Shown: piece by piece, positions 1 to 9,900 of the stretch
Numbering within the stretch: the first letter of the stretch is position 1
Layout of the letters: each line of letters opens with the position of its first letter
Source: DASSHC01 sp035693105
GTDB lineage: Bacteria > Chloroflexota > Chloroflexia > Thermomicrobiales > Thermomicrobiaceae
Direction: 5' to 3'
Assembly: GCA_035693105.1 (NCBI GenBank)
Contig: DASSHC010000134.1
Span: 1 to 22,185 of the forward strand
Length of the DNA: 22,185 bases
Notes under the pieces: model-generated
Told to the model about the DNA's origin: nothing
The model's input: the letters and a program-made list of their open reading frames with translations, nothing else
Database searches by the model: none
Position numbers and translations under genes: made by a program

Positions 1-3000
1 AGGAGAAGCGCCGCCTGATCCAGCGCGGGCTCCCCTCGGAGGAGATCCGCGGCGAGTTGGAGGTGCTCAACATCGGGCGGCTGCGCATCGCCTCGAAGGG
101 CGTCGACCGCCACCCGCGCTACGGCGAAGACGCCAACGTGCCCAAGCTGATCGAGCTGACTGACGCGGAGCAGTGGTCGCGCGGCATGTACATGATCGGC
201 CAGGTCGCCTCGCTGCAAGCGCAGGTGCGGTCGATCGCCGCGCTGCACGCCGATGTCGCACTCAACAGTGTGGCGGCGCTGGACGAGCTGGCGCCGCGGC
301 GCGACGAGGAGCCGTCGCCGCTGCCCCCGGCCGACATTGCCGTCGTCGGCATCGGCACCATCATGCCCGGCGCCGCCGATCTGCGGACCTTCTGGGACAA
401 CATCGTCAACAAGATCGACGCCGTGCGCGAGGTGCCGCGCGAGCGCTGGGACTGGCATCACTACTTCGACCCCGACCGCACCGCTCGCGACAAGTCGTAC
501 TCGCGCTGGGGCGGCTTCATCGACCCGGTCCCCTTCGACCCGGTCAGCTTCGGCATGCCGCCCAACAGCCTGAAGTCGATCGAGCCATTTCAATTACTCG
601 GGCTGCTGGTGACCCGCGCCGCGCTCCAGGACGCCGGCATGCTCGACCGCCCCTTCGCCCGCGAGCGCACCTCGGTCATCCTCGGCGCCGGCGGCGGCGG
701 GGCCGACCTGAGCAGCAACTACGTGGTCCGCTCCAGCCTCCCCAGCCTCTTCGGTGAGCGGGCGGCGGAGCTGGCCGACGGCCTGAGCGCGGCCCTGCCG
801 GAGTGGACCGAGGACTCCTTCCCCGGCATCCTGATGAACGTGGCCGCCGGGCGCATCGCCAACCGCTTCAACTTCGGTGGAGTCAACTACACCATCGACG
901 CCGCCTGCGCCTCGTCGCTGGCCGCCGTCTACCAGGGCGTGCGCGAGCTGCAGGCCGGCACCAGCGATGTCGCCATCGTCGGCGGGGTGGACGCGATCCA
1001 GAACCCCTTCTCCTACATGTGCTTCAGCAAGACCCAGGCGCTCTCCCCGACCGGCCGCTGCCGGCCCTTCGACGCGACGGCGGACGGCATCGCCATCAGC
1101 GAGGGGTTCGCCGCGGTGGTGCTCAAGCGGCTGGCCGACGCCGAGCGCGACGGCGACCGCATCTACGCCGTGATCCGCGGCGCCGGCGGCTCCAGCGACG
1201 GCCGCGACCGCAGCCTGACCGCGCCCCGGCCGGAGGGCCAGATCCGCGCCCTGGGCCGCGCCTACCGCCAGGCCGGCTTCTCGCCAGCCACCGTCGAGCT
1301 GATCGAGGCGCACGGCACCGGCACGGTGGCCGGCGATCGCGCTGAGGCTACCTCGCTCTCGACCTACTTCGGCGCGGCCGGCGCCGCCACCCAGCAGACG
1401 GCCATCGGCTCGGTCAAGTCGATGGTCGGCCACACCAAGGCCGCGGCCGGTGTGGCCGGGCTGGCGAAAGTCGCCCTGGCGCTGCACCACCGCGTGCTGC
1501 CGGCGACCCTGGGCGTCACCCAGCCGAACCCGAGCGTCAACTCCCCGACCAGTCCGCTTTATGTCAATACTGAGACGCGCCCGTGGGTCCACGGCGCGCC
1601 CGACTACCCGCGCCGCGCGGGTGTCAGCGCCTTCGGCTTCGGCGGCACCAACTTCCATCTGGTGCTGGAGGAGTACACCGGCGACTTCCTGCCCGACCAG
1701 AGTCTGGGCCTGAGCGAGTGGCCGGCCGAGCTGTTCGTCTGGCGCGCGCACGCGCGCGACGAGATCCTGGCCGGCGTGACGCGGCTGGCCGAGGCGCTGG
1801 AGCGCGGCGCGCGGCCTCCGCTGGCCGATCTGGCCTACACCCTGGCACGGCAGGCGAGCACGGTGGAGGCGAGCGCCGCGACGCTGGCGCTGGTGGCCGG
1901 TTCGCACGCGGAGCTGGCCGAGAAGCTGCGCGCGGCGCGCGAATTCCTGGCGACGGGCGCCGGCCGGCAGCACCTGCCGACCGGAGTGCACTTCGCCGCG
2001 GTGCCGCTGGCCGCCGAGTGGCAGATCGCCTTCCTCTTCCCCGGCCAGGGCTCGCAGTACGTCAACATGGCGCGCGAGCTGGCGGTCGTCTTCCCCGAGG
2101 TCCGCGCCGTCTTCGACACGGCCGACCAGGCGCTGGAAGGGCGCTTCGACCAGCCGCTCTCGCGCCTGATCTTCCCGCCGCCGGTCTTCGATGAGGCCGG
2201 TGGCAAGCGCCAGCAGGCCGAACTGACCGAGACCAACGTGGCGCAGCCGGCGCTGGGCGCGACTGATCTGGCCTACCTGCACCTGCTGCGCGGCCTCGGC
2301 ATCACGCCGCAGATGACCGCCGGCCACAGCTACGGCGAGTTCGTGGCGCTGCACGCCGCCGGCTGCTTCGACGCCGCCACGCTGCTGGCGCTCTCCGAGG
2401 CGCGCGGGCGCTTCATGCGCGAGGGCTCCTCCGAGGAGAGCGGCACCATGGCGGCGGTCAGCGCCGCGCCGGAGACGTTGCAGCCGCTGCTGGCGGACCC
2501 GGAGATCACGCTGGCCAACCTCAATCACCCGACGCAGACGGTGATCTCGGGCACGCACGCTGCCGTCGAGCGGGCGCTCGGGTGGTGCCAGGAGCAGGGG
2601 CTGCGCGCCCAGCTCCTGCCGGTGGCGTGCGCCTTCCACTCGCCGCTGGTGGCGCCGGCCCAGCAGCGGCTGGCGGAGCTGCTGGGGAACGTGGCGATCG
2701 CCCCGCCTCAGATTCCAGTCTATTCGAACACGATCGCCGCGCCCTACCCGGACGACGGCGAGCAGATGGTCGCGCTGCTGGCCGAGCATTTGGTCCGGCC
2801 GGTGGAGTTCGTGCGCCAGGTGCGGGCCATGTACCAGGCCGGGGCGCGCGTCTTTGTGGAGGTAGGACCGAAGAGCGTGCTGAGCGGCCTGGTCGGCCGC
2901 ATCCTGGGCGATGAGCCACATCTCTGCGTCCCGCTCGATCAGGCGGGCCGCCCCTCGCTGGTGACGCTCCTGAATGGGCTGGCCGCGCTGGCCAGCGAGG

Positions 3001-6000
3001 GCGCGCCGGTGCGGGTCGCGGAACTCTACGCGCGGCGCGGCGCCCGGCAGCTCGATCTGGCCGCGCTGGAGGAGTACACCGGGGAGCCGCGCTACAGCGC
3101 GACCACCTGGCTGATCGACGGCGGGCGCGCCTGGGCGGCCAGCGCGCCGAAGCCGGGCGTCCTGGTGCCGCTCAAGGTAGCGGTTGTCGCTGAGGACGAG
3201 CAGGCGCACGTCGCGCCGCAGGCGGGGCGTGCCACGACGGAGAATGGGTCCGAGCGAGCGCCAGTGGAGACACCGGCGCCGCCGGCCGCCAACGCACAGC
3301 AGCCGCCGTCGTCGGCGGCAGGATCGGTACCGGCCGACCAGGTGGACCACGCGCGCCGCCGGTCAGAGTCACAGGATGGGTTGGGAATGATGGATGAAGA
3401 CCGCCAGACAGCGACAAATGAGGGAGTGGCGGTGGCCAAGCCGGCCGCCTCTCCGACGCCGGCCTACGTGAGCCACCCACAGGTGGACGACGTGATGGCC
3501 CGCTTCCAGTATGTCATGCAGCACTTCCTGGAGACCCAGCGCAGCGTCATGCTGGCCTACCTGGGCAGCCCCAGCGCGGCGGCCGCGCCCACCCCGAGCC
3601 GCCCGGTCCGCGCGCTGACGCCCGCCATCGAGGCCCCGGCGCTGAGCCAGCCGCGCGCCGCAGCGCCGGACCGGGTCGCGGACGCGGTGCCCTTTGCTCC
3701 GCCCGCGGCTAATGGCTACGCGAACGGCCACGGCAACGGCAACGGCACCTACCGCGCGCCGGCCGCGCCGAGCACCGAGCACCTGAACGGCACCGCCGAG
3801 CACGCGGCTCCGGCGCCCGCACCGCAGGCGCCCGCGCCCGCTCCCGCGCCTGCCGCGACGCCGGCGCCCGCCGCGCCTACACCCACCCCCGCGCCGGCCG
3901 CCCCGGCCGCCCTGGCCGCGGCCAGGCTGACCCGGGCGCAATTGACCGACGCGGTCTTGCGGATCGTCAGCGAGCGCACCGGCTACCCACCCGACATGCT
4001 GGCGCTCGACGCCGATCTCGAAGCCGATCTGGGGATCGACTCGATCAAGCGGGTCGAGATCGCCGGCACGGCGCTCCAGACGCTGCCGATCCCCGAGGGC
4101 GTCACCGCCGATGTCGAGACGCTGACCGGCAGCCGCACGCTGACCCAGGTCATCGACGCTCTGGAGGCCCTCGTCGGGCCCGCCACCGTCGCCGCGGGTA
4201 CGGCGAAGGAGGGTGAGAACCACCCTTTTGATCGTGAACCGGCCGATGATGGCGCGATCGGCCGGTTCCTGCTGCAAACCGTCACCGCGCCGGCGCCCGC
4301 CGGGAAGGCCGGGCTGGCGCCCGAGGGCGCGGTGGTGATCGTCGACGACGCCGGTGGCGTGGGCGCGGTGCTGGCCGAGCGGTTGGCCCGCGCGGGCCAG
4401 CCGGTGATCCGAATCGGGCAGGCCGGCGCCGGCGCTCCGCCCGAGATCGTGGTCGAGCGCCTGGCGACGCCCGAGGCGGTGGCCGCGCTGGTCGAGGAGT
4501 TGCACCGGCGCGCGCCGTTCGTCAGCGCCCTCGTCCACCTCCCGGCGCTACGGAACGGGGAGCCGGCGGATACCCTGGGGATCGAGGCGGCCGGCGCGCG
4601 GCTCGACGGCGAGTTGATCGCGCTCTTCCTGCTCGCCCAGGCGCTGCGCCCCGATCTGGAGCGCGCGGCCGGGTCGGGCGGTGCCGCGCTGCTGGCCGCC
4701 AGCGCCATGGGCGGCGCCTTCGCCAGCGACGGCGGGGCCTCATTCGATCCGATCCAGGGCGCGTTGACCGGCTTCGTCAAGACGCTGGCTCAGGAATGGT
4801 CCGGCGTGCGCGCCCGAGCTATCGACCTGGACGAGATCGCCGATCCGATTCTGGTCGCCGAGCGGCTGGAAGCAGAACTCTTCGCCGCCGACGAGCTGGC
4901 CGAGGTCGGCTATCGCGGCGGCGAGCGCCTGCGGCTCCTCCCCTACGCCGCGCCGGCCGGCGAGCCGGGCCCGCCGCCACTGGAGCGGGACTCGGTGGTG
5001 CTGATCACCGGCGGGGCGCGCGGCATCACGGCGGCGGTGGCGCAGGCGCTGGCCGAGCGCTACCAGCCGCTGCTCCTCCTGGTCGGGCGCACCGCGCCGC
5101 CGCCGGAGGTCGAGCCGGAGTATCTCGCCGGGCTGCACGAGCCGGCCGAGATCAAGCGCGCCATCATCGAGGCCGAGCGGGAGGCGGGCCGGACGGTCAC
5201 GCCCCCCGCCGTCGAGCGGACCTATCGCCGCCTGCTGGCCGAGCGCGAGGTGCGCGACAACCTGGCGCGGCTGCGCCAGGCGGGCGCGCGCGTCGAGTAC
5301 CACGCCTGCGACGTGCGCGCCGCCGCCGCCTTCAGCGCGCTGATCGAGCAGCTCTACGCCCGCCACGGGCGCATCGACGGGGTGATCCACGGCGCCGGCA
5401 TTATCGAGGACAAACTTATTCGCGACAAGCAACTGGATTCGTTCGAGCGCGTTATAACGACGAAGATCGATAGCGCGCTGGTGCTGGCGAACACGCTCAA
5501 GCCCGAATCGCTGCGGTTCCTGGTCTTCTTCAGTTCGGTCTCCGGGCGCTTCGGCAACCGGGGGCAGGCCGACTACGCTGCGGCCAGTGAGGTCTTGAAC
5601 AAGCTGGCGTGCTATCTCGATCGCCGCTGGCCGGCGCACGTGGTGTCGATGATCTGGGGACCCTGGCTGACGACCGGGATGGTCTCGCCCGAGGTCCAGC
5701 GCCAGTTCGCCGAGCGGGGGGTGGCGCTGATCCCGCTGCCGGTCGGCTGCCGGCGTCTGATGGATGAGCTGACGCGCGGGGACAAGGGCGAGGTCGAAGT
5801 GGTGATCGGCGGCTGGACCAATCTGGACGAGCGGGAGCGACAGACTGGCGCCGCTGTCGCTCCTGCTGTCGCTCCTGCTTCCGCTCCCGCGCCGGAACCT
5901 GCCCCGGCTGCTTCGCCCCGCACGCTCCCGCTGCTGACCCTGAGCGGCCACGCGGCCAAGTCCCGCGACGGCGGCATGGAGTTCACGCGCACGCTGCGGC

Positions 6001-6860
6001 TGGCGGACGACCGCTACCTGGACGACCACCGGCTGGATGGCCGGCCGGTGCTCCCCTTCACCTTCGCGCTGGAGCTGATGGCCGAGGCGGCCGCGGCCGC
6101 GCACCCCGAGCTGGAGGTGCTGGCGGTGCGCCAGCAGCGCTTCGACCGCGGCATCATCCTCGACGGGCCGGAGCAGCCGCTGCTGGTGCGGGTGGACGGG
6201 CCGGGGAACATTCAGCCAACTCACGGCAGCCTGGCAGTCGCGGTCGCGCTCGCCGGCGGCCCCGGCTTCGCCCAGGTCCATTACCGCGCCATCGTGGAAC
6301 TCGGGCCGCGCTTGCCGGCGCCGCCGCGCGACGCCCCGGCGCCGCTGGAGCACGCGGGGCCGCTGCCGATGAGCATTGCGGAGATGTATCACGCCTGGCT
6401 CTTCCACGGGCCACTCTTCCAGCACATCGAGGCCATCGAGGCGATCGGGCCGGGCGGGGTCAGCGCGCTGCTGCGCCCCTCGTCGCCCGCCGCCTGCCTG
6501 CGCGACGCTTCCGGCGACTGGCTCTTCGACCCGATCCTGGCCGACAGCGCGCTGCAGGTGCAGGTCGCCTGGGCCAGAATGCACTGGGACATGACGCTCT
6601 TGCCCTCGGCGCTCGGCGCGTTCGTGCGCTTCGCTGTGCCGCGACCGGCGAGCGCGACGGATCTGATTCGCTACGAGTACCGCATCCGGCCGGAGACGCG
6701 GGCGCCGCTGTCGCACGCCGATCACTATTTCTTCAGCGCCGATGGCCGGCTGCTCGGGCTGATCTCCGACATGGTCGGCGCCGGCAGCAAGGCACTCAAC
6801 CGCCTGGCCCAGCGCGAGCCGGGCGAGATGCGGCCGGCAGCGAGCGAGACGAAGCGCTAG
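1..6860 (+). CDS. Pfa-like iterative lipid/polyketide synthase subunit, ER tail-KS-AT-ACP-KR-DH (5' partial)
   Basis: The frame is already open at base 3, so the gene starts upstream; the TTG at 57 is not the real start. Counting the codon at base 3 as 1, 2285 residues are visible. Residues 1-72 (with GMYMIGQVA) resemble the tail of nitronate-monooxygenase/PfaD-like enoylreductase domains. KS spans about 111-558 with Cys302 (DAACASSL), His437 (EAHGTGT) and His477 (VGHTK). AT spans about 675-980 with Ser776 (GHSYGE) and His879 (AFHSP). A helix-like motif at 1165-1189 and an Ala/Pro linker precede a single ACP with Ser1347 (LGIDSIKRVEI, the PUFA-synthase signature). KR has TGGARG near 1670 and Lys1821, Ser1845 and Tyr1858. 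The C-terminal hotdog DH has His2009 and Asp2181 (DSALQ). All visible catalytic residues are intact. It most likely extends and reduces a long acyl chain on its ACP; the product is unknown. The domain calls are firm, the enoylreductase call moderate. Confidence 0.93.
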   Translation, partial: EKRRLIQRGLPSEEIRGELEVLNIGRLRIASKGVDRHPRYGEDANVPKLIELTDAEQWSRGMYMIGQVASLQAQVRSIAALHADVALNSVAALDELAPRRDEEPSPLPPADIAVVGIGTIMPGAADLRTFWDNIVNKIDAVREVPRERWDWHHYFDPDRTARDKSYSRWGGFIDPVPFDPVSFGMPPNSLKSIEPFQLLGLLVTRAALQDAGMLDRPFARERTSVILGAGGGGADLSSNYVVRSSLPSLFGERAAELADGLSAALPEWTEDSFPGILMNVAAGRIANRFNFGGVNYTIDAACASSLAAVYQGVRELQAGTSDVAIVGGVDAIQNPFSYMCFSKTQALSPTGRCRPFDATADGIAISEGFAAVVLKRLADAERDGDRIYAVIRGAGGSSDGRDRSLTAPRPEGQIRALGRAYRQAGFSPATVELIEAHGTGTVAGDRAEATSLSTYFGAAGAATQQTAIGSVKSMVGHTKAAAGVAGLAKVALALHHRVLPATLGVTQPNPSVNSPTSPLYVNTETRPWVHGAPDYPRRAGVSAFGFGGTNFHLVLEEYTGDFLPDQSLGLSEWPAELFVWRAHARDEILAGVTRLAEALERGARPPLADLAYTLARQASTVEASAATLALVAGSHAELAEKLRAAREFLATGAGRQHLPTGVHFAAVPLAAEWQIAFLFPGQGSQYVNMARELAVVFPEVRAVFDTADQALEGRFDQPLSRLIFPPPVFDEAGGKRQQAELTETNVAQPALGATDLAYLHLLRGLGITPQMTAGHSYGEFVALHAAGCFDAATLLALSEARGRFMREGSSEESGTMAAVSAAPETLQPLLADPEITLANLNHPTQTVISGTHAAVERALGWCQEQGLRAQLLPVACAFHSPLVAPAQQRLAELLGNVAIAPPQIPVYSNTIAAPYPDDGEQMVALLAEHLVRPVEFVRQVRAMYQAGARVFVEVGPKSVLSGLVGRILGDEPHLCVPLDQAGRPSLVTLLNGLAALASEGAPVRVAELYARRGARQLDLAALEEYTGEPRYSATTWLIDGGRAWAASAPKPGVLVPLKVAVVAEDEQAHVAPQAGRATTENGSERAPVETPAPPAANAQQPPSSAAGSVPADQVDHARRRSESQDGLGMMDEDRQTATNEGVAVAKPAASPTPAYVSHPQVDDVMARFQYVMQHFLETQRSVMLAYLGSPSAAAAPTPSRPVRALTPAIEAPALSQPRAAAPDRVADAVPFAPPAANGYANGHGNGNGTYRAPAAPSTEHLNGTAEHAAPAPAPQAPAPAPAPAATPAPAAPTPTPAPAAPAALAAARLTRAQLTDAVLRIVSERTGYPPDMLALDADLEADLGIDSIKRVEIAGTALQTLPIPEGVTADVETLTGSRTLTQVIDALEALVGPATVAAGTAKEGENHPFDREPADDGAIGRFLLQTVTAPAPAGKAGLAPEGAVVIVDDAGGVGAVLAERLARAGQPVIRIGQAGAGAPPEIVVERLATPEAVAALVEELHRRAPFVSALVHLPALRNGEPADTLGIEAAGARLDGELIALFLLAQALRPDLERAAGSGGAALLAASAMGGAFASDGGASFDPIQGALTGFVKTLAQEWSGVRARAIDLDEIADPILVAERLEAELFAADELAEVGYRGGERLRLLPYAAPAGEPGPPPLERDSVVLITGGARGITAAVAQALAERYQPLLLLVGRTAPPPEVEPEYLAGLHEPAEIKRAIIEAEREAGRTVTPPAVERTYRRLLAEREVRDNLARLRQAGARVEYHACDVRAAAAFSALIEQLYARHGRIDGVIHGAGIIEDKLIRDKQLDSFERVITTKIDSALVLANTLKPESLRFLVFFSSVSGRFGNRGQADYAAASEVLNKLACYLDRRWPAHVVSMIWGPWLTTGMVSPEVQRQFAERGVALIPLPVGCRRLMDELTRGDKGEVEVVIGGWTNLDERERQTGAAVAPAVAPASAPAPEPAPAASPRTLPLLTLSGHAAKSRDGGMEFTRTLRLADDRYLDDHRLDGRPVLPFTFALELMAEAAAAAHPELEVLAVRQQRFDRGIILDGPEQPLLVRVDGPGNIQPTHGSLAVAVALAGGPGFAQVHYRAIVELGPRLPAPPRDAPAPLEHAGPLPMSIAEMYHAWLFHGPLFQHIEAIEAIGPGGVSALLRPSSPAACLRDASGDWLFDPILADSALQVQVAWARMHWDMTLLPSALGAFVRFAVPRPASATDLIRYEYRIRPETRAPLSHADHYFFSADGRLLGLISDMVGAGSKALNRLAQREPGEMRPAASETKR
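1115..1166 (+). repeat. 52-base near-identical segment shared by the two KS domains (copy 1)
   Basis: Bases 1115-1166 match 7785-7836 at 51 of 52 positions; the difference is G1130 versus C7800. Both encode VVLKRLADAERDGDRIY within the KS domain. The identity extends over third codon positions, which protein conservation alone would not require. Confidence 0.85.
3708..3926 (+). repeat. Low-complexity Asn-Gly and Ala-Pro linker before the ACP
   Basis: This coding stretch reads first as Asn/Gly repeats (NGHGNGNG) and then as about forty residues of alternating Ala and Pro with some Thr. It directly precedes the ACP domain. Such linkers typically tether a mobile carrier domain in megasynthases. 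The DNA is correspondingly repetitive (gcgcccgc-like units), so it is prone to slippage and assembly error. Confidence 0.8.
5856..5879 (+). repeat. 12-base tandem repeat in the KR-DH linker
   Basis: GTCGCTCCTGCT occurs twice in a row (5856-5867 and 5868-5879) and is followed by a degenerate third unit. It encodes the VAPAVAPASAPAPEPAPAA-type linker between the KR and DH domains. It looks like a recent duplication in a flexible linker with no role of its own. Confidence 0.85.
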
Positions 6861-6906
6861 CCGGCGACAGCACGCGTAGGGTTTGGGGAGACGAACGGGG
6901 ATTCTG

Positions 6907-9900
6907 ATGCACGACCACCATGCCACCACGGACGACGCACGATCGAGCCAGCACCACGGGGAACCCGTCGCCGTAATCGGCATGGCCTGTATGTTCCCCG
7001 GCGCGCCCAACGTCACCGCCTTCTGGCGCAACATTTTGCACAAGGTCGACGCGGTCAGCGAGGCGCCGCCGGAGGCCTGGGACACCGACGTCTACTACGA
7101 CGCCGACTTCAGCGACACCGACAAGGTCTACTGCAAGCGCGGGGGCTACCTCGGCTCGCTGGTGGCCTTCGATCCGCTGCCGCACAACATCCCACCGATC
7201 ACGGTCGGCGGCGAGCCGGACCAGTGGCTGGCGCTCCAGGTGGCGCGCGACGCCATGGCCGACGCCGGCTGCCTCGACCTGCCGGAGTCGATCCGCCAGC
7301 GCACGGCGGTCATCCTGGGTAAGGGGACCTATCTCAACGGCGGCAACGCCGTCGCCATCGAGCGCGGGCTGATCGTCAGCCAGACGCTGGAGATCATCAA
7401 GCGCCTGCACCCGGAGCACAGCGACGAGCAGCTCGAGACGCTGCGGCAAGAGATGAAGCGCGTGTTGCCGGCGACCGGGCCGGAGAAGGTGCCGGGGCTG
7501 ATCCCGAACATCATCGTCGGGCGCATCGCCAACCGGCTCGACCTGATGGGCCCGACCTACACCGTCGACGCCGCCTGCGCCTCGTCGCTGATCGCGATCG
7601 AGCTGGCGCTGCGCGACCTCCAGTCCGGCGCCTGCGATCTGGCCCTGGCCGGCGGCTCGCAGGTCTGGATCCCGGTGCCGGCGCTCAACGTCTTCTGCCA
7701 GTTGCACGCGCTGTCGCACCGCCAGCAGATCCGCCCCTTCGACAAGGACGCCGACGGCACGCTGCTGGGCGAGGGCATCGGCATGGTGGTGCTCAAGCGC
7801 CTGGCCGACGCCGAGCGCGACGGCGACCGCATCTACTCGGTCATCCGCGGCGTCGGCGTGGCCAGCGACGGTCGCGGCGCCAGCGGGATGGCGCCGCGCG
7901 TCGAGGGTGAGGAAATGGCGCTGCGCCGCGCCTACGCGGCGGCCGGGGTGGCGCCGGAGACGATCGAGCTGGTCGAGGCGCACGGCACGGCAACCCCCGT
8001 TGGCGACGTGGTCGAGGTGCAGGCGCTGACGCGCGTCTTCGGCCCGCGCCAGGGCGAGCAGCCCCGCGTGGCGCTGGGCACGGTCAAGTCGATGATCAGC
8101 CACACCATCCCGGCGGCCGGGATCGCCGGCATTATCAAGACCTCGCTGGCGCTCTACCACAAGGTACTGCCGCCGACGATCAACGTGACCGAGCCCAACC
8201 CCAAGCTCGAGCTGGAGAAGTCGCCCTTCTACCTCAACACCGAGACGCGCCCCTGGATCCACGGCGCGCCCGAGCCGCGGCGGGCCGGGGTCAATGCCTT
8301 CGGCTTCGGCGGCATCAACGCGCACGTCGTGCTGGAGGAGCATCGCGGCACACCGGCCGCGGACGATGCTGACCTGGACGACAGCGCGGCGCGCGGCCAC
8401 GCGCCCGAGTGGGCCAGCGAGGTGATCGTGCTGGAGGCGGCCTCAGCCGGGGAGCTGCGCGCCCGCGCCGAGCTACTGCACGCCGCGCTGGAGCCATTGG
8501 CGGCCGCGAGCGAGCCGGTGCGACTGACCGACCTCGCCTACACGCTCAACAGCGCCCTCGGCGCGGTCGAGTCGCCGCTGCGGCTGGCGCTGATCGCGAC
8601 CTCGCTCGCGGATTTGCGCAAGAAACTGGAGCGCGCGCTCAAGCGCCTGGCCGACCCGACGTGCCGCCAGATCAAGGATGTCTCCGGCATCTACTACAGC
8701 GCCGAGCCGCTGGCGCGGCAGGGGAAGCTGGCGCTCCTCTTCCCCGGCGAGGGCTCGCAGTACCCGAACATGCTGGCTGAGCTCTGCCTGCATTTCCCCG
8801 AGGTGCGCGCGTGCTTCGAGCGCACCGACCGTATCTACCAGGACCACCCGCGCGGCTACGTGCTGAGCGACGTGGCCTTCCCGCGCCCGAGCTTCAATGC
8901 CGCCGAGCGCGCCCAGGCGGAGCAGCGCCTGATGCAGATGGACAACGCCATCGAGGCGGTGTTGACGGCCAACGGCGCGATGCTGCTGCTGCTGCGCCGG
9001 CTCGGCCTGCGGCCCGACGCCTATCTTGGCCACAGCACGGGCGAATACTCGGCCATGATCGCGGCCGGAGTGCTGGACCTGGAGAGCGAGCCGGAGATCG
9101 CCCGCTTCAGCCTGGCGCTGAACCGGGGCTACGAAGTGGAGCGGGCGCGCGAGGGCGTGCCGACCGCGCTGATGCTGGCCATCGGCGCGCCGCGCGAGCA
9201 GGTCGAGGCGATCGCCCGCGAGGCGGGCGGCGACCTCCTGCCGGCGATGGATAACTGCCCGCATCAGACGGTGCTGGTCGGCGAGCGCGCGGCGGGCGAG
9301 CGCGCCATCGCGATCCTGCAGCGCGAGGGGCTGATCTACGAGCAGCTCACCTTCGACCGCGCCTACCACACCCCGCTCTTCGCCCCCTACTCCGGTACGC
9401 TGCGGGCGGCGGTGGCCGAGGCGCCGGTGCGCCCGGCGCGCGAGCCGATCTACTCCTGCACTACCAGCGCGCCCTACCCGGAGGAGCCCGAGGCGATCCG
9501 CGAGCTGATGATCGAGCACTGGCACCAGCCGGTCGAATTCCGCCACACCATCGAGCAACTGCACGACGCCGGCTTCCGCCTCTTCGTCGAGGCCGGGGCG
9601 CGCGGCAACCTGACGGCCTTCGTCGAGGACATTTTGCGCGGGCGCGACTTCCAGGCCGCCTCGGCCGACACGCAGCGCCGCGACGGCATCACCCAGCTCA
9701 ACCACCTGGCCGGCATGCTGCTGGTCCACGGCGTCGCGCTCGATCTCGCCTATCTCTACCAGCGCCGCGATCCCAAGCTGGTCGATTGGGCAGCGCCGGC
9801 GGCGAACGCCTCCGCGCGCGGCTCCAAGATCGAGCTCTTCAGCGGCTGGCCGGCGCTGCGCATCTCCGAGGAATTCGCCGCGCGCTGGCAGGCGGAGACG

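Noticed and set aside
594..3350. A 918-residue open frame on the - strand, and similar long minus-strand frames at 4740-7085, 6796-8400, 8473-10476 and 12841-14445
   Set aside because: Arg/Gly/Ala/His-rich translations with no domain, lying exactly opposite strongly recognised coding regions; expected antisense shadows in GC-rich DNA.
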